Positions 33,025 to 45,124 of a stretch of 64,000 nt of DNA are shown piece after piece. Every line of letters starts with the position of its first letter. Positions within the stretch are counted from its first letter, which is position 1. The position numbers and the translations under genes are program-made. The notes below the pieces were generated by a model. It was not told the DNA's origin. It ran no database searches and worked only from the letters and a program-made list of their open reading frames with translations. Origin of the DNA: Cymodocea nodosa (lineage: Eukaryota > Streptophyta > Magnoliopsida > Alismatales > Cymodoceaceae); assembly GCA_036874045.1 (NCBI GenBank), contig CM072336.1:12953001-13017000 (forward strand), in the 5' to 3' direction.

Positions 33025-35245
33025 ATGAGGAAGATGACACCTGAGTTCTGGGAAAATGCAGTTGACACGTCAGAATTTCTTAAAGATTTAGAGGATTGGC
33101 ACACGAGGTAGAAAATCAGAAATACAATGAGGGAAAAAAAGCTACAAAAGGTAGAATCTAACCTTTCTACTAGAGGAAAGTGTTAGTAGATTTGGGTATA
33201 CAAATACCTCAGATAATGGAAACTAGAATCAAAGTTGCTACAGAAGTTGCTGTAAGCAGAGAAAAGAATCAGGCTAAATAACGAAGTTGCCCTAGAACTA
33301 ATCCAACATAAGTCCCGAATATGGTTCAAAAGGCGCATTGCTAGTTGTGCAAGGGGAGAAATTAGGCGGGAACAACAAAGGAAGGAAAATGAAGAACAAG
33401 AGGGATTGACTACTGAAAGACCTATTCCTGAGGAACAGCAACCAAGACCTTCAATTCCACAACCAAGGTCGTTAGAAAGAGCAGCAATTTTGGGGCCTTC
33501 TACTAAGGAAGAAAGAAGAGAATTTCAAGAACTAGTTTAAATAGGAAAAGACCAAGGAGAACCAGAAGAATTGGTAGTAGCTATAACACATCCGGTGCAA
33601 AAAGAGGGTTGCAGAAAAGTTGAAAGCCCAATATAAAATCAAAGTGGAACAACATCAAGAAGCTACTGCTAGACCTACTGCAAAAGGAGTTGAAGTTGGT
33701 CCTTCGAGACCAAAAATTATAGAAAAAGTTAAATAGGAAGAGCTAGTACTTGTGGCTCAAAGGCCTACAGAGCCTATTTTTGTAGATTTAATCTCAGAAG
33801 AAGAAGAGGAATACCAGGTAAAATTAATCAAAAGAAGGAAAGGAAAAGAGATAGTGCCTGAATATCAAGAGGAGATTAAATCTGAAATACTAAGATTAGT
33901 AGGGCTTGTAGAGCCAATTTTTGTAAACCTGCTATCCGATTCTAAAGAGGAGTAGGAGGAGCAGTAGCAAGAGCAAAGAGAAGAAGAAAATAGTTTGAAA
34001 CTAGTCTGCAGCCTGTACAAGCAGAAGAAACAGAAATTAGGGCAGAAGCTGATTTGCCCGTAACTCCATCCTAATCTGCCACAAAATTAGAAAGAATCGT
34101 GACATTGCAGATTGGTAGTCAGGAGGAAGAAGAAAAAGAAGAAAATGAACAAGAAGTTGAACAATTACATATGGAAAGAGATGGCTCGATAGATTCCACT
34201 AAAGAGCAAAGAACTCTTCAGCAAATTTTGGATAGTATTCAAGACAGAGTGGAGAGTTCTATCGGCTCACCATCATAGACAAAAGTAGAAGCAAAAATAC
34301 AAGAATCTATGGAGCATTTTCAGCAAGTTCAAGTTCAACATATGGAAGAGGAAGTTCAAGAACAAACCCCTCTAAAGCAACAAATTTACATTCCTGACCC
34401 AACTAAAACAACAGTTCTAAATGAAGTACACTTTTGGAGTTAGGAAGCTTATAATAAATACCAAGAGATAAGGGGTTGTGATATCATTTACAGTAGACCA
34501 GTAAATTGGGACAGAATGCAAGAAATCAAAGATTTATTTGAGTTCCAAGGTCTACTGCAGTTTATTTCTCAAGAAAGAGGACATGCAGTATATGAAAATC
34601 TAGTGCCCTACTTTTATGCAAATTTAAGAGAAGGAGAAGGAGGATTAATTTCTAATGTGGAGGAAGCTGATGTACAGATAACACCAGAGCTTCTCCACAA
34701 CATTCTAGGATTGAAGAATGAAGGACTAGAAATTCTGGAAAGCACAACTACAGTTGAGTGGACAGAACATACCATAAAGGATTGTTTAGCTATCAATCTT
34801 GGTGTGCCATTATTAAATAGACTAAAGCAATTAAATGGTAAAGCACACATGATAGCTAATATTTTGATTAAGAATGTCTACCAACGACAAGGCCATGATA
34901 TAGAACTGAGTCAATTTGTCAAATGAGCCACATATGCAGTTGTGAACAAAATTCAGATAAATTGGTCTGTAGTTTTTATATCCAAGCTGAGAATAGTGAA
35001 GAAGAAATTATTTTATGGAGATTTGATTCCACTACTGATGGTGGACTATATCGATTTCACTAAATGGGCATCCAAAAGGATAAGATCTAGAACCATTTTA
35101 GTGAAAGAGTACAGAAATTATGCTGCTACAGAGATTGCTGAACCTTCTGGAGGAGTTATAGGAGCTGTAGAAAGGATTAACCAATTAGAGAACCAAGTAG
35201 AAAAACTTTAGAAGGAAGTAGATGAACTTAGGAGAAAAGATTAAA
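33025..35245 (+). pseudogene. ORF X, Athila accessory gene between integrase and capsid (longest copy)
   Basis: About 740 codons. N-terminal part starts MRKMTPEFWENAVDT. The middle is rich in Glu/Lys/Gln (PIFVDLISEEEEEYQVKL, KRRKGKEIV) and probably disordered. The C-terminal third is a compact domain (34450-35110): EIKDLFEFQGLLQF, YENLVPYFYANLREG, LGLKNEGLE, AHMIANIL, YQRQGHD, NKIQINWSVVFISKL and KLFYGDL. A terminal coil INQLENQVEKL follows. This domain aligns with ORF Z of the copia elements (22461-24340, 60961-62482). No transmembrane segment is seen. Function unknown. Broken. Confidence 0.75.
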
Positions 35246-36359
35246 TTGTATTGTTCGTCTACTTGTATATATTTGTATGAAAAATATCTGATTGATTGTA
35301 ATGTAAATTATTCATATAAATGAATCTATGTTATTCAGATGTTTTTGTATTAGTATTGGAGAATGATGTAATGGATGAATTATCTTGAATATTATATAAT
35401 TGTTTGAACAAGATGCAAGATTGTTTAAAATATATACAAATTTTATGAATGATAGGATTAAATGCAAGATAATCGGTTAATGTTGAAAATATCTGCATGC
35501 TGTAGAGTAAAATATAAATTCTGCATAATATGAAATGAACTGTAAGTTAAATATTTATATAATGTTCAGATTCAAATGAGTTTAATGACATGTATTTAAC
35601 TTTATTTAAGTTAACAGAATGTAGGAGAGAAAAATGTAGAAGTTAATACGAGGAGTAAGCTTAGAAGTTGCAAAGTGTTAACTCAACGAAGTAAGTTCAT
35701 TGAGTTAACCTTAACTCCACGAGGTTAATAATATAATATAAGGTCACTCCATTGAGTTATCTATAACTCAACGAAGTTAGTCCGTGGAGTTAACAACAAT
35801 AACTGAAGCTTGTCCGTTGAGTTAACTGTAACTCAATGAGGTTAGTTCATGGATTAAGCTAAACAGTTATTCTTTTAGCCACAAACGAAACTTTGTAGAT
35901 CTAGCGGTTATTAAAATTTGAAATTAGAAGTGACACATGTACCCATAAAAATAGGAACCGCACTGCACATTACAAGACATGTTCTTGCAATGAGATTATT
36001 TGCTTTATGGACGTGCATTATAAATATAGAATAGAATGTTATTTATGAGTTACCAGCACTTTTGAAAGAAAAGGAACATCGTTAGGGAACTAGAAGGAGA
36101 AGCAACTGATTCAACTTTATCTGTCAACAACTATTTACTGAGTATAAAGCTTCAGACTGGTATGTAATTAATCTTCTGTTAGTTTACTTTATGTTAAGAG
36201 TTTATGAGCACATGGATTCGTTGTCCTAGCACTAAATGATTAGTAAGAACACATACACAGGATTCTTCAACACAGAGATGTACTGAAGTATTTTCTGAAT
36301 TAGACTTTAACAAAATCCTTAGGGGTGTAGCTAACCTTTCTTTAAAAGATAACGAAGAT
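35246..36359 (+). promoter_or_regulatory. Spacer between ORF X and capsid gene, copy C
   Basis: No gene to about 35690. Then AACTCAACG/CGTTGAGTT-type dyads (35690-35850), a decayed form of the GTTGCAAG/CTTGCAAC palindrome near 35965-35990 and a TATAAATATA box near 36021. A donor-like GGTATGTAATT follows at about 36159. Matches 6847-7859 and 52130-53056. Confidence 0.45.
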
Positions 36360-37553
36360 ATGGTTGCTCCAGTAGAGAAACCATTAGGGGAAATTCTGTA
36401 TCCTAAATTAGTTGATGAACCTTCATGTATTCGATTGCCAAACTTTGAGGGAGATAGGTTTGAACTGAAATCTAATTATATTAGTCAATTGCCACATTTT
36501 CATAGATTAGAAAGAGAGGATGCCTATTATTTCCTTAGAGAATTTAACAAAGTTTGTCAAATGATGAAAATGCCGAACATGAGTATTGATGCTATTAAAC
36601 ATAGATATATCCCTCTTGCTTTAAAAGACACAACTAAGAGATGGTTATATACTCTATCGCCTGATTCAATTTCTACATGGACTGAATTTTACTCTATTTT
36701 TCTAGAAAAATATTATCTAACACATCAAATGATTAAAAAGAAGAAGGAAATATTAATGTGTAGCCAAAAACAAGGAGAATCATTTTGGATATATTTTGAA
36801 AGATTTAAAGATTTACTAACTCAATGTCCACATCATGCAATGAGTAAAGCACAATTAATAGGTATAATTTATGAAGGCATAGATGTTGCAATGAAATCTT
36901 TATTAGAATCTACTTGTCAGAATAGATTTTTAAAACTGTATAGTGAAGAAGCATGGGCATATTTAGAAAACTTTGCAAAAAGAACTGCATAGTGAGAAAA
37001 CTCAACTAAAGCTATTATAGATAAAAGAATATTGCCAAGGGGAATGCATGAAATAGATTCAAGTACTATGCTTGAAGTTAAATTAATTGAATTAACAAAG
37101 AAAATAGAAGAGTTATCATTAAATCAAAAGCTAGTAGAAAAGAATGCAAACGTTAATGATTTAGATATTATTTATGCTAGAAATAAGAAAGATAACTTTG
37201 GAAATTCTTATAACCCTAATTGGAGAAATCACTCGAATTTATCTTGGAGAAACAACAATTTTTAGGGAGGAGAAAATATAAATGACAAAAATATAAGTTA
37301 TGAAGCTTTGATTGAACAAGGATCAAGAATAGAGAAATTAGAAAAGATAATCCAACAATTAAACAATTGTTTGAATCTTGTATTTGGAAATGCTGCAATT
37401 CAAAATGAAAATATAAATAGAAATATACCCCCTAGACAGAAAGAATCAATGGAAGTTAGACCTACTAGAGGATTGCTAATGTAAGCAATACCTAATCCTA
37501 TCAATAGAACTGTTAATGAAATTGATACCTCCTTTAGGAGGGTAGCTGAATGA
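36360..37553 (+). pseudogene. Gag capsid gene placed 3' of integrase, copy C
   Basis: Frame MVAPVEKPLGEILYPK, then the Athila capsid domain with FELKSNYISQLPHF, LEREDAYYFLREFN, ALKDTTKRWLYTLSPDSIST, FLEKYYLTH, GESFWIYFERFKDLLTQCP and GIIYEGIDVAMKSLLE. The tail has LTKKIEELSLNQK and NPNWRNHSNLSWRN. Assembles the virus-like particle in ordinary Athila. Here it is a separate gene between ORF X and the F-box gene. No knuckle in this ORF. It is more open than in copy A but still broken. Confidence 0.85.
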
Positions 37554-37761
37554 AACAGTATAACTGAAGTAACTATGTATAATATAGTAATCAGAAAAAA
37601 AAAAAAATTGTAAGTTTAATTGTAGTTAATAGTATTATAGAGTTATTACTTAACTCAACGAACTTAGTCTGTTGAGTTATGACCTAACTCCACGAGGGTG
37701 TGAAGTAGCTATGTTAATTGTCTCTATTAATTTTTGTTTATGTTATACAGAATCACAACAG
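37554..37761 (+). promoter_or_regulatory. Spacer before F-box gene, copy C
   Basis: Carries AACTCAACG-AACTTAGTC-TGTTGAGTT (about 37651-37677) and a TTTATGTTATACAG acceptor-like site just before the F-box ATG, as in copies A and E. Confidence 0.4.
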
Positions 37762-38699
37762 ATGGAATTGATGAAATTACCATTAGATGCACTAAGGGAA
37801 GTACTGAGTAACCTGTCAATTAAAGATTTGTGCAGATTGTGTTGTGTATCAAAGGAAATCAAAGACTGTGTTAGAGAAAAATATTTTCATGGACTACAAG
37901 CTACAAAAATGACTAAGATTAGAGATGGATTATTATGGAAGTCATTTAATCGTAGTTCAATCTATTATGAATATTTGAATATGGAAGAAACTGCTGGAAT
38001 TCCACCCAATATATTAAAAGGAATAGATCATATTATGGGGATGGATGAAGGATTAATTATATACAGGATTTATGCTTAAGTGTGTATAATTTTCTAAATA
38101 GATCTTGGACTGAAAATACTATGATATATTTAGGACAAAAATCATTAATTAATAACATGCATGTCATACTTGATGGATATATATATCTAGTCACAGATAT
38201 ATCAGTTGCATTTAGATTTGATTTATATATAGTAAGCATAAACAGTTATGATGATTTTATAGAAATATTACCTATATCGAGTGATATAGCTAAACCACTG
38301 ACTTTAGAATACGATCAAATTCAATTGGGAATGTGGTATAATGAATATGATGATGCTACTTTATGTTTGATAAGATGGTGGGATGAATTGAAGAAATTTC
38401 AAATATGGATTATGAAAGACCTAAATGAATGGAAGTAGGAAGAAGAATATATTGAAATAGATGTAGAAATAGAAACAACTACATTATCTTGGAACACAAG
38501 AGGATCCCTTTCTGCATTTCATTTCATTAATGGTAATACACTTATATTTAGTATTGATAACATACTACAAGTTTACAAGCTAAAAAGGAAAGCAAATTGC
38601 ATTAAAATAGAATTAATAGCAAGAAGAATTACGCTTAAAAAGTTTGCATAGACTGACACGTTTATTCCATTTGTTACTACTTTTCAATCATGTTTTTAA
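37762..38699 (+). pseudogene. F-box protein, copy C (shorter)
   Basis: The F-box is the clearest of the set: MELMKLPLDALREVLSNLSI, KDLCRLCCVSKEIKDCV. Then TKIRDGLLWKSFNRSS, MGMDEGLIIY, NFLNRSWTENTMIYLGQKSL, HVILDGYIYLVTDIS, LCLIRWWDELKKFQIWIM. It is shorter than copies A and E in the middle. By family knowledge the F-box recruits SKP1-CUL1; the C-terminal FBA-like part would choose the target. Broken. Confidence 0.75.
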
Positions 38700-40497
38700 A
38701 CTATGATTCTGTGCTTTTAATGTTGTGTGTATTCTGCATTTTTTTTTGAAAATAAAAATTTTAGTTTTAGTTTTATTCTATAAAAAAAAAGAAACACAAA
38801 ATATCAATCCAGTTTGTTGGTATTTGTTCTAGGAAACCAATTGGCTTACTTGTGAGCCACCAAAGGCATAGGAGTTTGGGTTCCACACAAGACACTGATT
38901 TAACAAGTTAAATTGTTATTTTGTTATATACTTTGCTTTTATGTGTGAATGAAAAGTTTTTCAGAATCAAAAATCGGAAGATATTGAAGGAGATACAAAA
39001 GGATGAGGTAAGTAATTGATTACTTATCCTGAATTTACATTTCAACTAAGTTCATTGAGTTAGATGCTAAGTCAACAAAAAAATATTCATGCTTGCTATA
39101 ATTACTGTATTTATTGTAAAATCTTTTACATTAAGGATAATGCAAAATGTAGGTTTGGGGGGGGGGAGGTAATTAAAGTAACAGCCATGTAATTTTGTTA
39201 ATTAGAAGAATTAGAATAGTATTGCAAAAGTTCTGTCTGTGGAAATTGAAAATTTTTTTTTTTTTGAACAAGAATTTGCTGTAACTATCAGATATTTGAA
39301 ACTGTAAAATTTTTAAGAACTGTAACCACTTGAATGCTATATTTATAATCTTATATAAGATGCTACAAATTTTATTATTCATACAAATCTAGATATAGTA
39401 TCTTATGTTGTTGTTGAATTTTATGAGTTTAACAATTTCATGATTTTAAAATGAAATTAGAATGCTTAACTAAAACTTAGTAAATTATCTGAAATCCTGA
39501 AAGAGATGAAATGTTGATTTTTGGATTAAATGAAATACATATGATCAAGGATACATTTAATTTGATTGATTAAACTTGTAGAATGATTTATGTGTAGAGC
39601 TTATTAAACTACAGAAAAAGTATGAGCTTATTGACATAGATTCATATTTTCAGTAAATAATAGAAGTAGGACTATATGAGATTTGTGTTTTATTGCATCT
39701 GTATTAATGAAATATATACATATACTGTGTTGAAAAGAAAAAAGAAAAAGAAAAAAAAGAGAGAAAAACTTTGAGAGTTTATTGACTTGTTTGATCACAA
39801 GCCTTTTGTACTTAAGCAGATAGGTATGTAAGGATTGTTGACCCGAAAAAGGACTCTGAAAATCTAGCAACCTAAGATCCTAATAAGATATGAGATTGTT
39901 GACCGAAAGCTTGATACATGGGTACACTAGAAAGCTCTTGTATGATTCAAACTTGTCAAATTAACTTTTAAAGTACAAATATGCATATACTATTTTGAAA
40001 AAATACAAGTGTTTTGTGAAATACAAATATCTTTTGAATCGAGTATATGTTCTGTTATCTAAAATTACTGAAGTATGAATCTAGAATAGACTTTTGAAGT
40101 TGTTTATTTGAGATACAATTCTTTATTCTACTTGTCTTAATCATATTGAATTGGATTGTGTTTTGATTCGTATGTACTTGAAATTTATTCTGGAAATCAT
40201 ATTGGAAAATTTAGGATGACAGATGTTGAAAAAAAGAACAAATGATAATATAATTAACACTTATGTGATGCTGATATATTTTGTATGTAATTTACATATA
40301 TTTTAAGTATATTTGCAGGTTGAAGAGGAGAAAACAAAGTTAAAACAGATTATTGAAACATATAGAAATCTGTATAGTAATCTAATTTATTATTTTGAAG
40401 AATAACTAGGTGAAGAATTAATTCTAGCACTTTAGAAAGACCAACTAATTAGATCTTAGTTTGCTAAGGGACTAGCAAAATTTAAGTATGGGGGAAG
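38700..40497 (+). other. 3' UTR of copy C with internal and terminal polypurine tracts
   Basis: No gene. Conserved block 38815-38898; internal tract AGGTTTGGGGGGGGGGAGG near 39150-39168; terminal tract AAGTATGGGGGAAG at about 40484-40497 beside the LTR. Minus-strand frames here (39173, 39628) are not supported. Confidence 0.7.
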
Positions 40498-41615
40498 TGT
40501 TTAAAATGAAAAAGTACATAATATTAACGGTTAAATGATGGTTAATTGCATAATATTTAGCTTATCATATGAGAATTAAGCCATTATGTTACAATTGCAC
40601 TATTATATGCTTTAATGAAAGAATCTTCATAATTTTAGGGAATTAATGTTAATTTAGTATATTTCTGAACTGTCGGTAAATTGCAGGCTGTGAAATTCTT
40701 AAGTATCCAAATTTTCTGTTATTTCAGAGAGTTATGTTTAATGTACTGGATAGTTATGTTTTAAAGAGTATTTTATTATTTCCTAAAGTACACCTGTTGA
40801 AACCATAATTCATGACTTAAGTGGATTTTTGGTAAGTTATTTGTTAACTATCCGAAATGCATCTAGGCATTGGATAGTTAGGTTTGTAAGTGTATGAAAT
40901 ATTTGAACTTATTAAGTTAGAATTATGCACATGTTGAATTTAAACGCTTTTGTATATCACGTGAGATACACATGTTTAACTTGTTAAGTTAGCATAACTG
41001 TACGCGTTGAGTTACATGAATACACACTAAGGTAACACGTTATGTTAGTAGCTTATTTCTTTATTGCATGTGTTTTATAGTTAAATCAACGAAGTAAGTC
41101 CATTGAGTTATCTGTAACTTCACGAACCATTTAATTTCTAATATACCACTATAGCGATTACAGAAACAAGATGTTTGAAGGAAAACCACGAATGCACGTA
41201 TCACACAGGAATTCACACGTGGAAGGGAGAAGAAATCACCATCGTTGATCTGAATGAAGGAAATCCAACCAATCATCTAAAGCAGAATTAGTTACTACTG
41301 AAGAAATATAAAAGAAGAGGAGAAAAAATGAAGAAAGTGTGGTTGGCGATGTGTGGTAGTGTGTGTAAAGGTGGAGGACCGCGCTAACTGCAGGCAGTGT
41401 TGGAAGTTCATTGAAGCATCCACACCATCACCAACAATTCACCAACATCACTAACATTACCATAATCACCAACCATTGGAGGTCTGTGAGGATACTTTCC
41501 TAATGTCGGGTTGATTCTGAGCCAAACACAGTGCCTGACAACTATTGTGAGGAGTGATCGCATCGTGAGAAGGGAAGCCATTTTCACCAAGCATCGACTC
41601 ATATCTCAGGAGAAA
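40498..41615 (+). repeat. Athila 3' LTR of copy C, truncated
   Basis: Starts TGTTTAAAATG after the polypurine tract and follows the Athila LTR as far as the MASLP antisense frame (41408-41602 on minus), then stops. It has the CGCGTTGAGTTACATGAATA block of the long subfamily but lacks most dyad repeats, so its structure is intermediate between the long and short LTRs. Confidence 0.8.
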
Positions 41616-41717
41616 TATTGCCTAGAACTCGGGTGTCATCTTTGTCATCGTGGACGAAATGGAACAGAATCGCTTTGATCTCTATTGTTCTAAGTTTTAA
41701 ATGATTCTACAGATAAT
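41616..41717 (-). repeat. Scrap of Athila ORF X leader, minus strand
   Basis: The reverse complement matches the leader and first codons of ORF X (about 32975-33060): AGAATCATTTA, TAGAGATCA, AAGATGACACCCGAGTTCT. It lies between the truncated LTR and the next copia LTR. Remnant of another Athila insertion or of an inversion. Confidence 0.65.
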
Positions 41718-43155
41718 TGTTAGGACCCGAGTATTTTGATAATGCAAAAACCTATGTGACGAAACATATTGTATTTCATAGAAAAGTCAGTGCTACAAAA
41801 GATTAGAAGGTAGACAAATAGTTGTAGTTAATTCCAGAATGTGCTGTTATAAGCTACAGAAAATCAGACAATTCTAGGCTTATGTATCCAGAAGAAAGTT
41901 AATCTTCGGTGAGTTACAGACTTAAGTATCTGAAGAGTTAATTTTAAGCAGCAGCAATACTATCGGACAATTAGATAAATAACTATCCAAAATCACAAAG
42001 CCTTCGAAGAGTTGTGAAAGATAGTTGGTTGAATGATCGGAAGGTTAATGAGTTAACTATTCGAAAGCTCAAGAAAAATTGAAAAGTTAGAAAGGCTAAC
42101 TATCCGAAACTTAAGTCATTTAATTAACCACGTGTAGAAATCTAGAATAGTAGCTTAAAGGACTTTTCGGAGAGTTAGAAAGCTAACTATTCGAAATTTG
42201 AAGAATTTCGGTGAGTTACAGGTATAACCATTCGGAACTTAAGTTATCCTATTACGCACGTGCAGAATTAAATAGACAGTAGTCGGAAGCTTAAAAGAAA
42301 AATTGGAGAGTTACTGTAGTTAACTATCCGGAAGTCCAGAGCTTTTCGGTAAGTTAAAACTACAAGTCTCCGAACACTTGACACCTCACGTGAGTAACTT
42401 AAAATCCTCACGTGACATAGACAATAGGATGTAAGTGAAGGTTCGGTAAGTTATAGATGCTTTTTGGTGAGTTATTAATATAACCATCCAAAATCAAAGA
42501 AAATTGGAAGGTTACTTACTAAACATCAGACAGAATGGTAACTTACCATATTTAGCAAATACTATAGAATACATCGTTGGAAGAAAAATTTGATCGTTAT
42601 AGCTTTTGGTATAAATATGAGAAGTTTAAGAGAAGATCAGATAGAGATAACAATCATACATTATACAATGAGCTACACATAATTCCAGATACACTCTCAA
42701 GTCTGCAAACAGTCAAGTATACTCTTGAAGATTCACTGCAGAAAAGCTCCGTGTGCCAAAACTTTGATAGAAACATTTAAAGTTGTTGGTTCGTGAGTTA
42801 AAACCTGAAAAGTCATTGTTGGTTGAGAGCTTCAACTTGAAAGCTCGAGAAAGAAAGGTTGGTTATTGAGTTTATACCTGAAAGTTCTAAGTGTTGGTTC
42901 TTGCTTCAACCTGAAAGCAAGTGTTGTAAGTATTTGACTACTTAGTGAAGCCCAAGTATATCTTGGGGGTGGACTAGCCAAGTTGGTGAACCACCTAAAA
43001 TTTGTTGTGTGTTATTTTCTTCATACTGTTTTGTTTACATTTAAGTCATTTCATCTCACTATTTTGTAGAATCAATTGATTCTAAGTTAAAAGAATTAAA
43101 ACTTACACACCTTTACCATTCACCCCCCCATCTAGTGAGCCTATCGATCCTAACA
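41718..43155 (+). repeat. copia 4 5' LTR (about 1.44 kb)
   Basis: TGTTAGGACCCGAG...CGATCCTAACA, with 8-base inverted ends. The primer site follows. Inside are many TCGGTGAGTTA/AACTATCCGAAA motifs like those of the Athila LTRs, CACGTG sites, a TATAAATA box near 42610, and CACCCCCCC before the end as in Sireviruses. Confidence 0.8.
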
Positions 43156-43157
43156 AT

Positions 43158-43169
43158 TGGTATCAAAGC
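43158..43169 (+). other. copia 4 primer-binding site, tRNA-Met type
   Basis: TGGTATCAAAGC two bases after the LTR; one change from the usual TGGTATCAGAGC. Confidence 0.8.
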
Positions 43170-43206
43170 TTGGTTAATCTGTTATAAGATTTAACCATCT
43201 GGATTT

Positions 43207-44500
43207 ATGACTCAATTTACTAAGGGACAAAACATCCACAGATCACCTCTATTTGGTGCTTCCAATTATAATTATTGGAAAAATAGAATGGAGTGTTTCC
43301 TTAGGAGTTCTGAGTAAAACTTTGGAAGATTGTTGTTCTTGGAACTACACTTCCAACCAGTGATGTTCTGAATTGGTCTGAGGAGGATGAGAGAATCATC
43401 TAGTTGGATGCTAGAGGACTAAATGCCATATATTGTGCACTAACTGTTGAACAATATAATAAAGTATTTGTATGCGCATGAGGCTTGGAAAATCCTTCAA
43501 GTTACTCATGAAGGTACAAGCCAAGTAAAGGATACTAAAATCAGTATTCTATTGAGAAAATTAGAATTGTTTAAAATGGATGAAAATGAAAACATAACTG
43601 AAATGTTTTCAAGATTCATTGAAATTTTAATAGTCTAAAAGGCCTAGGAAAGGAATTTTCTTCTCGTGAACAGGTATAGAAGATCCTGAGGAGTTTAACT
43701 GTTGAGTGGAAACAGAAATCCACATTTATCCAAGATTCCAAGGATCTCAACAATTACATAGTTGAAGAACTATTGGGCAATCTTCTGGCCCACGAAGTTC
43801 AAATGAAAGACTGGAAAGAGCAAGGAGTTGTTGAAAAGAAAGCTGAGAAGAAAAAGGAAATAACATTTCCTTCAATAGAAGAAGCTCCAAGCTCAGATGA
43901 TGATGAGATCATGTTGTTGGCAAGGAACTTCAGAAAGTTCATGAAGAAAAAGAATAAGACCAGCTCCTCTAAAAGAACTATCCCTACATGCTTCAAATGC
44001 AAAAGGCAAGGACACATACAAACTTTCTGTCCATTTTAGATTGAAGAGGATCAGGAAAATAAGAAGAAGAGATGGAAGGACAAAAAGAAGATGACACTCA
44101 AAGCTACGTGAGATGACAGTAGCTCATCAAGTAGTTCATCTGATTCTGAAGATGAAGCTGCAACAAATGTGTGTTTTGCAGCTCAAGAGGTATGCTCCAC
44201 TTCTTCTTCTAGCTTAGAAGATGAGCATGATGAAATAGATATTAATAGTCTTCTATCTACTGTAGATAATCTCTATGTTAAATGTAGAGAATTTAAGAAA
44301 GAAATTAAAAGATTAAATAATTACTTAGAAGATTCTTTTGTTGAATTAGAAACAGCTGTAGTTGATAATAGAAATCTGAAATCTAACTTGGATAAATATA
44401 GTTGTGATAACTATAAATTGAAAGAAGAAAATAAAATCTTATTAACTACAATATCTGATATGAAAAATATCATATGTAAATTTACTCAAGGTTAAAAAGG
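43207..44500 (+). pseudogene. copia 4 Gag with zinc knuckle and coiled coil
   Basis: Capsid motifs FGASNYNYWKNRME, AHEAWKILQVTHEGTSQVK, KISILLRKLELFKMDENENI and EMFSRF; then a Lys/Glu stretch; CCHC knuckle CFKCKRQGHIQTFC (about 43990-44031); a serine/acidic run; then a coiled-coil region KKEIKRLNNYLEDSFVELET to 44495. Broken. Confidence 0.8.
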
Positions 44501-44784
44501 ACTAAATAAAATTATAGGATCTCAACGACCAAATGGAAGTAAATATGGCCTAGGGTATGCTACACCATTGGAAGTACCTTATTGTGGTGGAATGATTCGA
44601 TCATACAGAGATGGCACCACCATGTTTGCCATCAAAAGAAGGTCATATCATATGTGGCTGCCAAGAGGCAATAGGTTTAATATTTTAAGGACTAACACGA
44701 CTGGACCCAAGAAGATTTAGGTACCAAAAGCCTTAATTTCAATATAAATTGTAGGATGACAAGGAGCTCCAAGCACGTACAACA
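44501..44784 (+). pseudogene. copia 4 linker before protease
   Basis: Reads RPNGSKYGLGYATPLE and a short basic segment leading to the protease. No domain recognised. It matches the Gag-to-protease linker of Sirevirus polyproteins by position only. Confidence 0.45.
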
Positions 44785-45124
44785 AAATGGATTGTGGACA
44801 GTGGAAGCTCAAAGCACATGATAAGTAAGAAAAGATTTCTTGATTTTGTTCAAAGTTTAAATTCAGGATCTGTTAAATTTGGAAATAATGAAAAGTGTAA
44901 AATTACTGCTATAAGAAATATCACATCAGAAAATGGCATAATTGAAAATGTCTTGCATGTCAATGGAATAAAACAAAACTTATTAAGTGTAGGACAATTA
45001 TGTGATAAAGGGTATACAATTTCCTTTACTATTGAAAATTGTTACATTATTAATCTGGCAACAAATGAAGTAAAATTTACTAGTTTTAGAAACTGTTCTA
45101 TTTATACATTAATCTTGTTAATTC
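44785..45124 (+). pseudogene. copia 4 protease
   Basis: WIVDSGSSKHM-type motif (MDSGSSKHMISKKRFL visible), SVKFGNNEKCKI, VNGIKQNLLSVGQLCDKGY. Typical copia aspartic protease followed by the start of the pre-integrase region, then sequence of another origin begins. Confidence 0.8.

Larger units (their letters stand above)
31848..41615 (+). mobile_element. Athila copy C, 3' half with LTR
   Basis: Integrase C-terminal part, ORF X, capsid gene, F-box gene, 3' UTR, polypurine tract and a truncated 3' LTR, all plus strand with no LTR between them. This is the best copy for showing the gene order downstream of pol. It resumes the integrase left at 27393. Broken, with numerous lesions. Confidence 0.85.
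41718..45124 (+). mobile_element. Second Ty1/copia family (copia 4), 5' half
   Basis: LTR 41718-43155, primer site at about 43158, Gag with knuckle and coiled coil, and protease. Integrase, RT and 3' LTR are not present. LTR ends TGTTAGGA/TCCTAACA differ from copia 3, so this is a distinct family, though its Gag is related and also Sirevirus-like. Broken, with several lesions. Confidence 0.8.
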
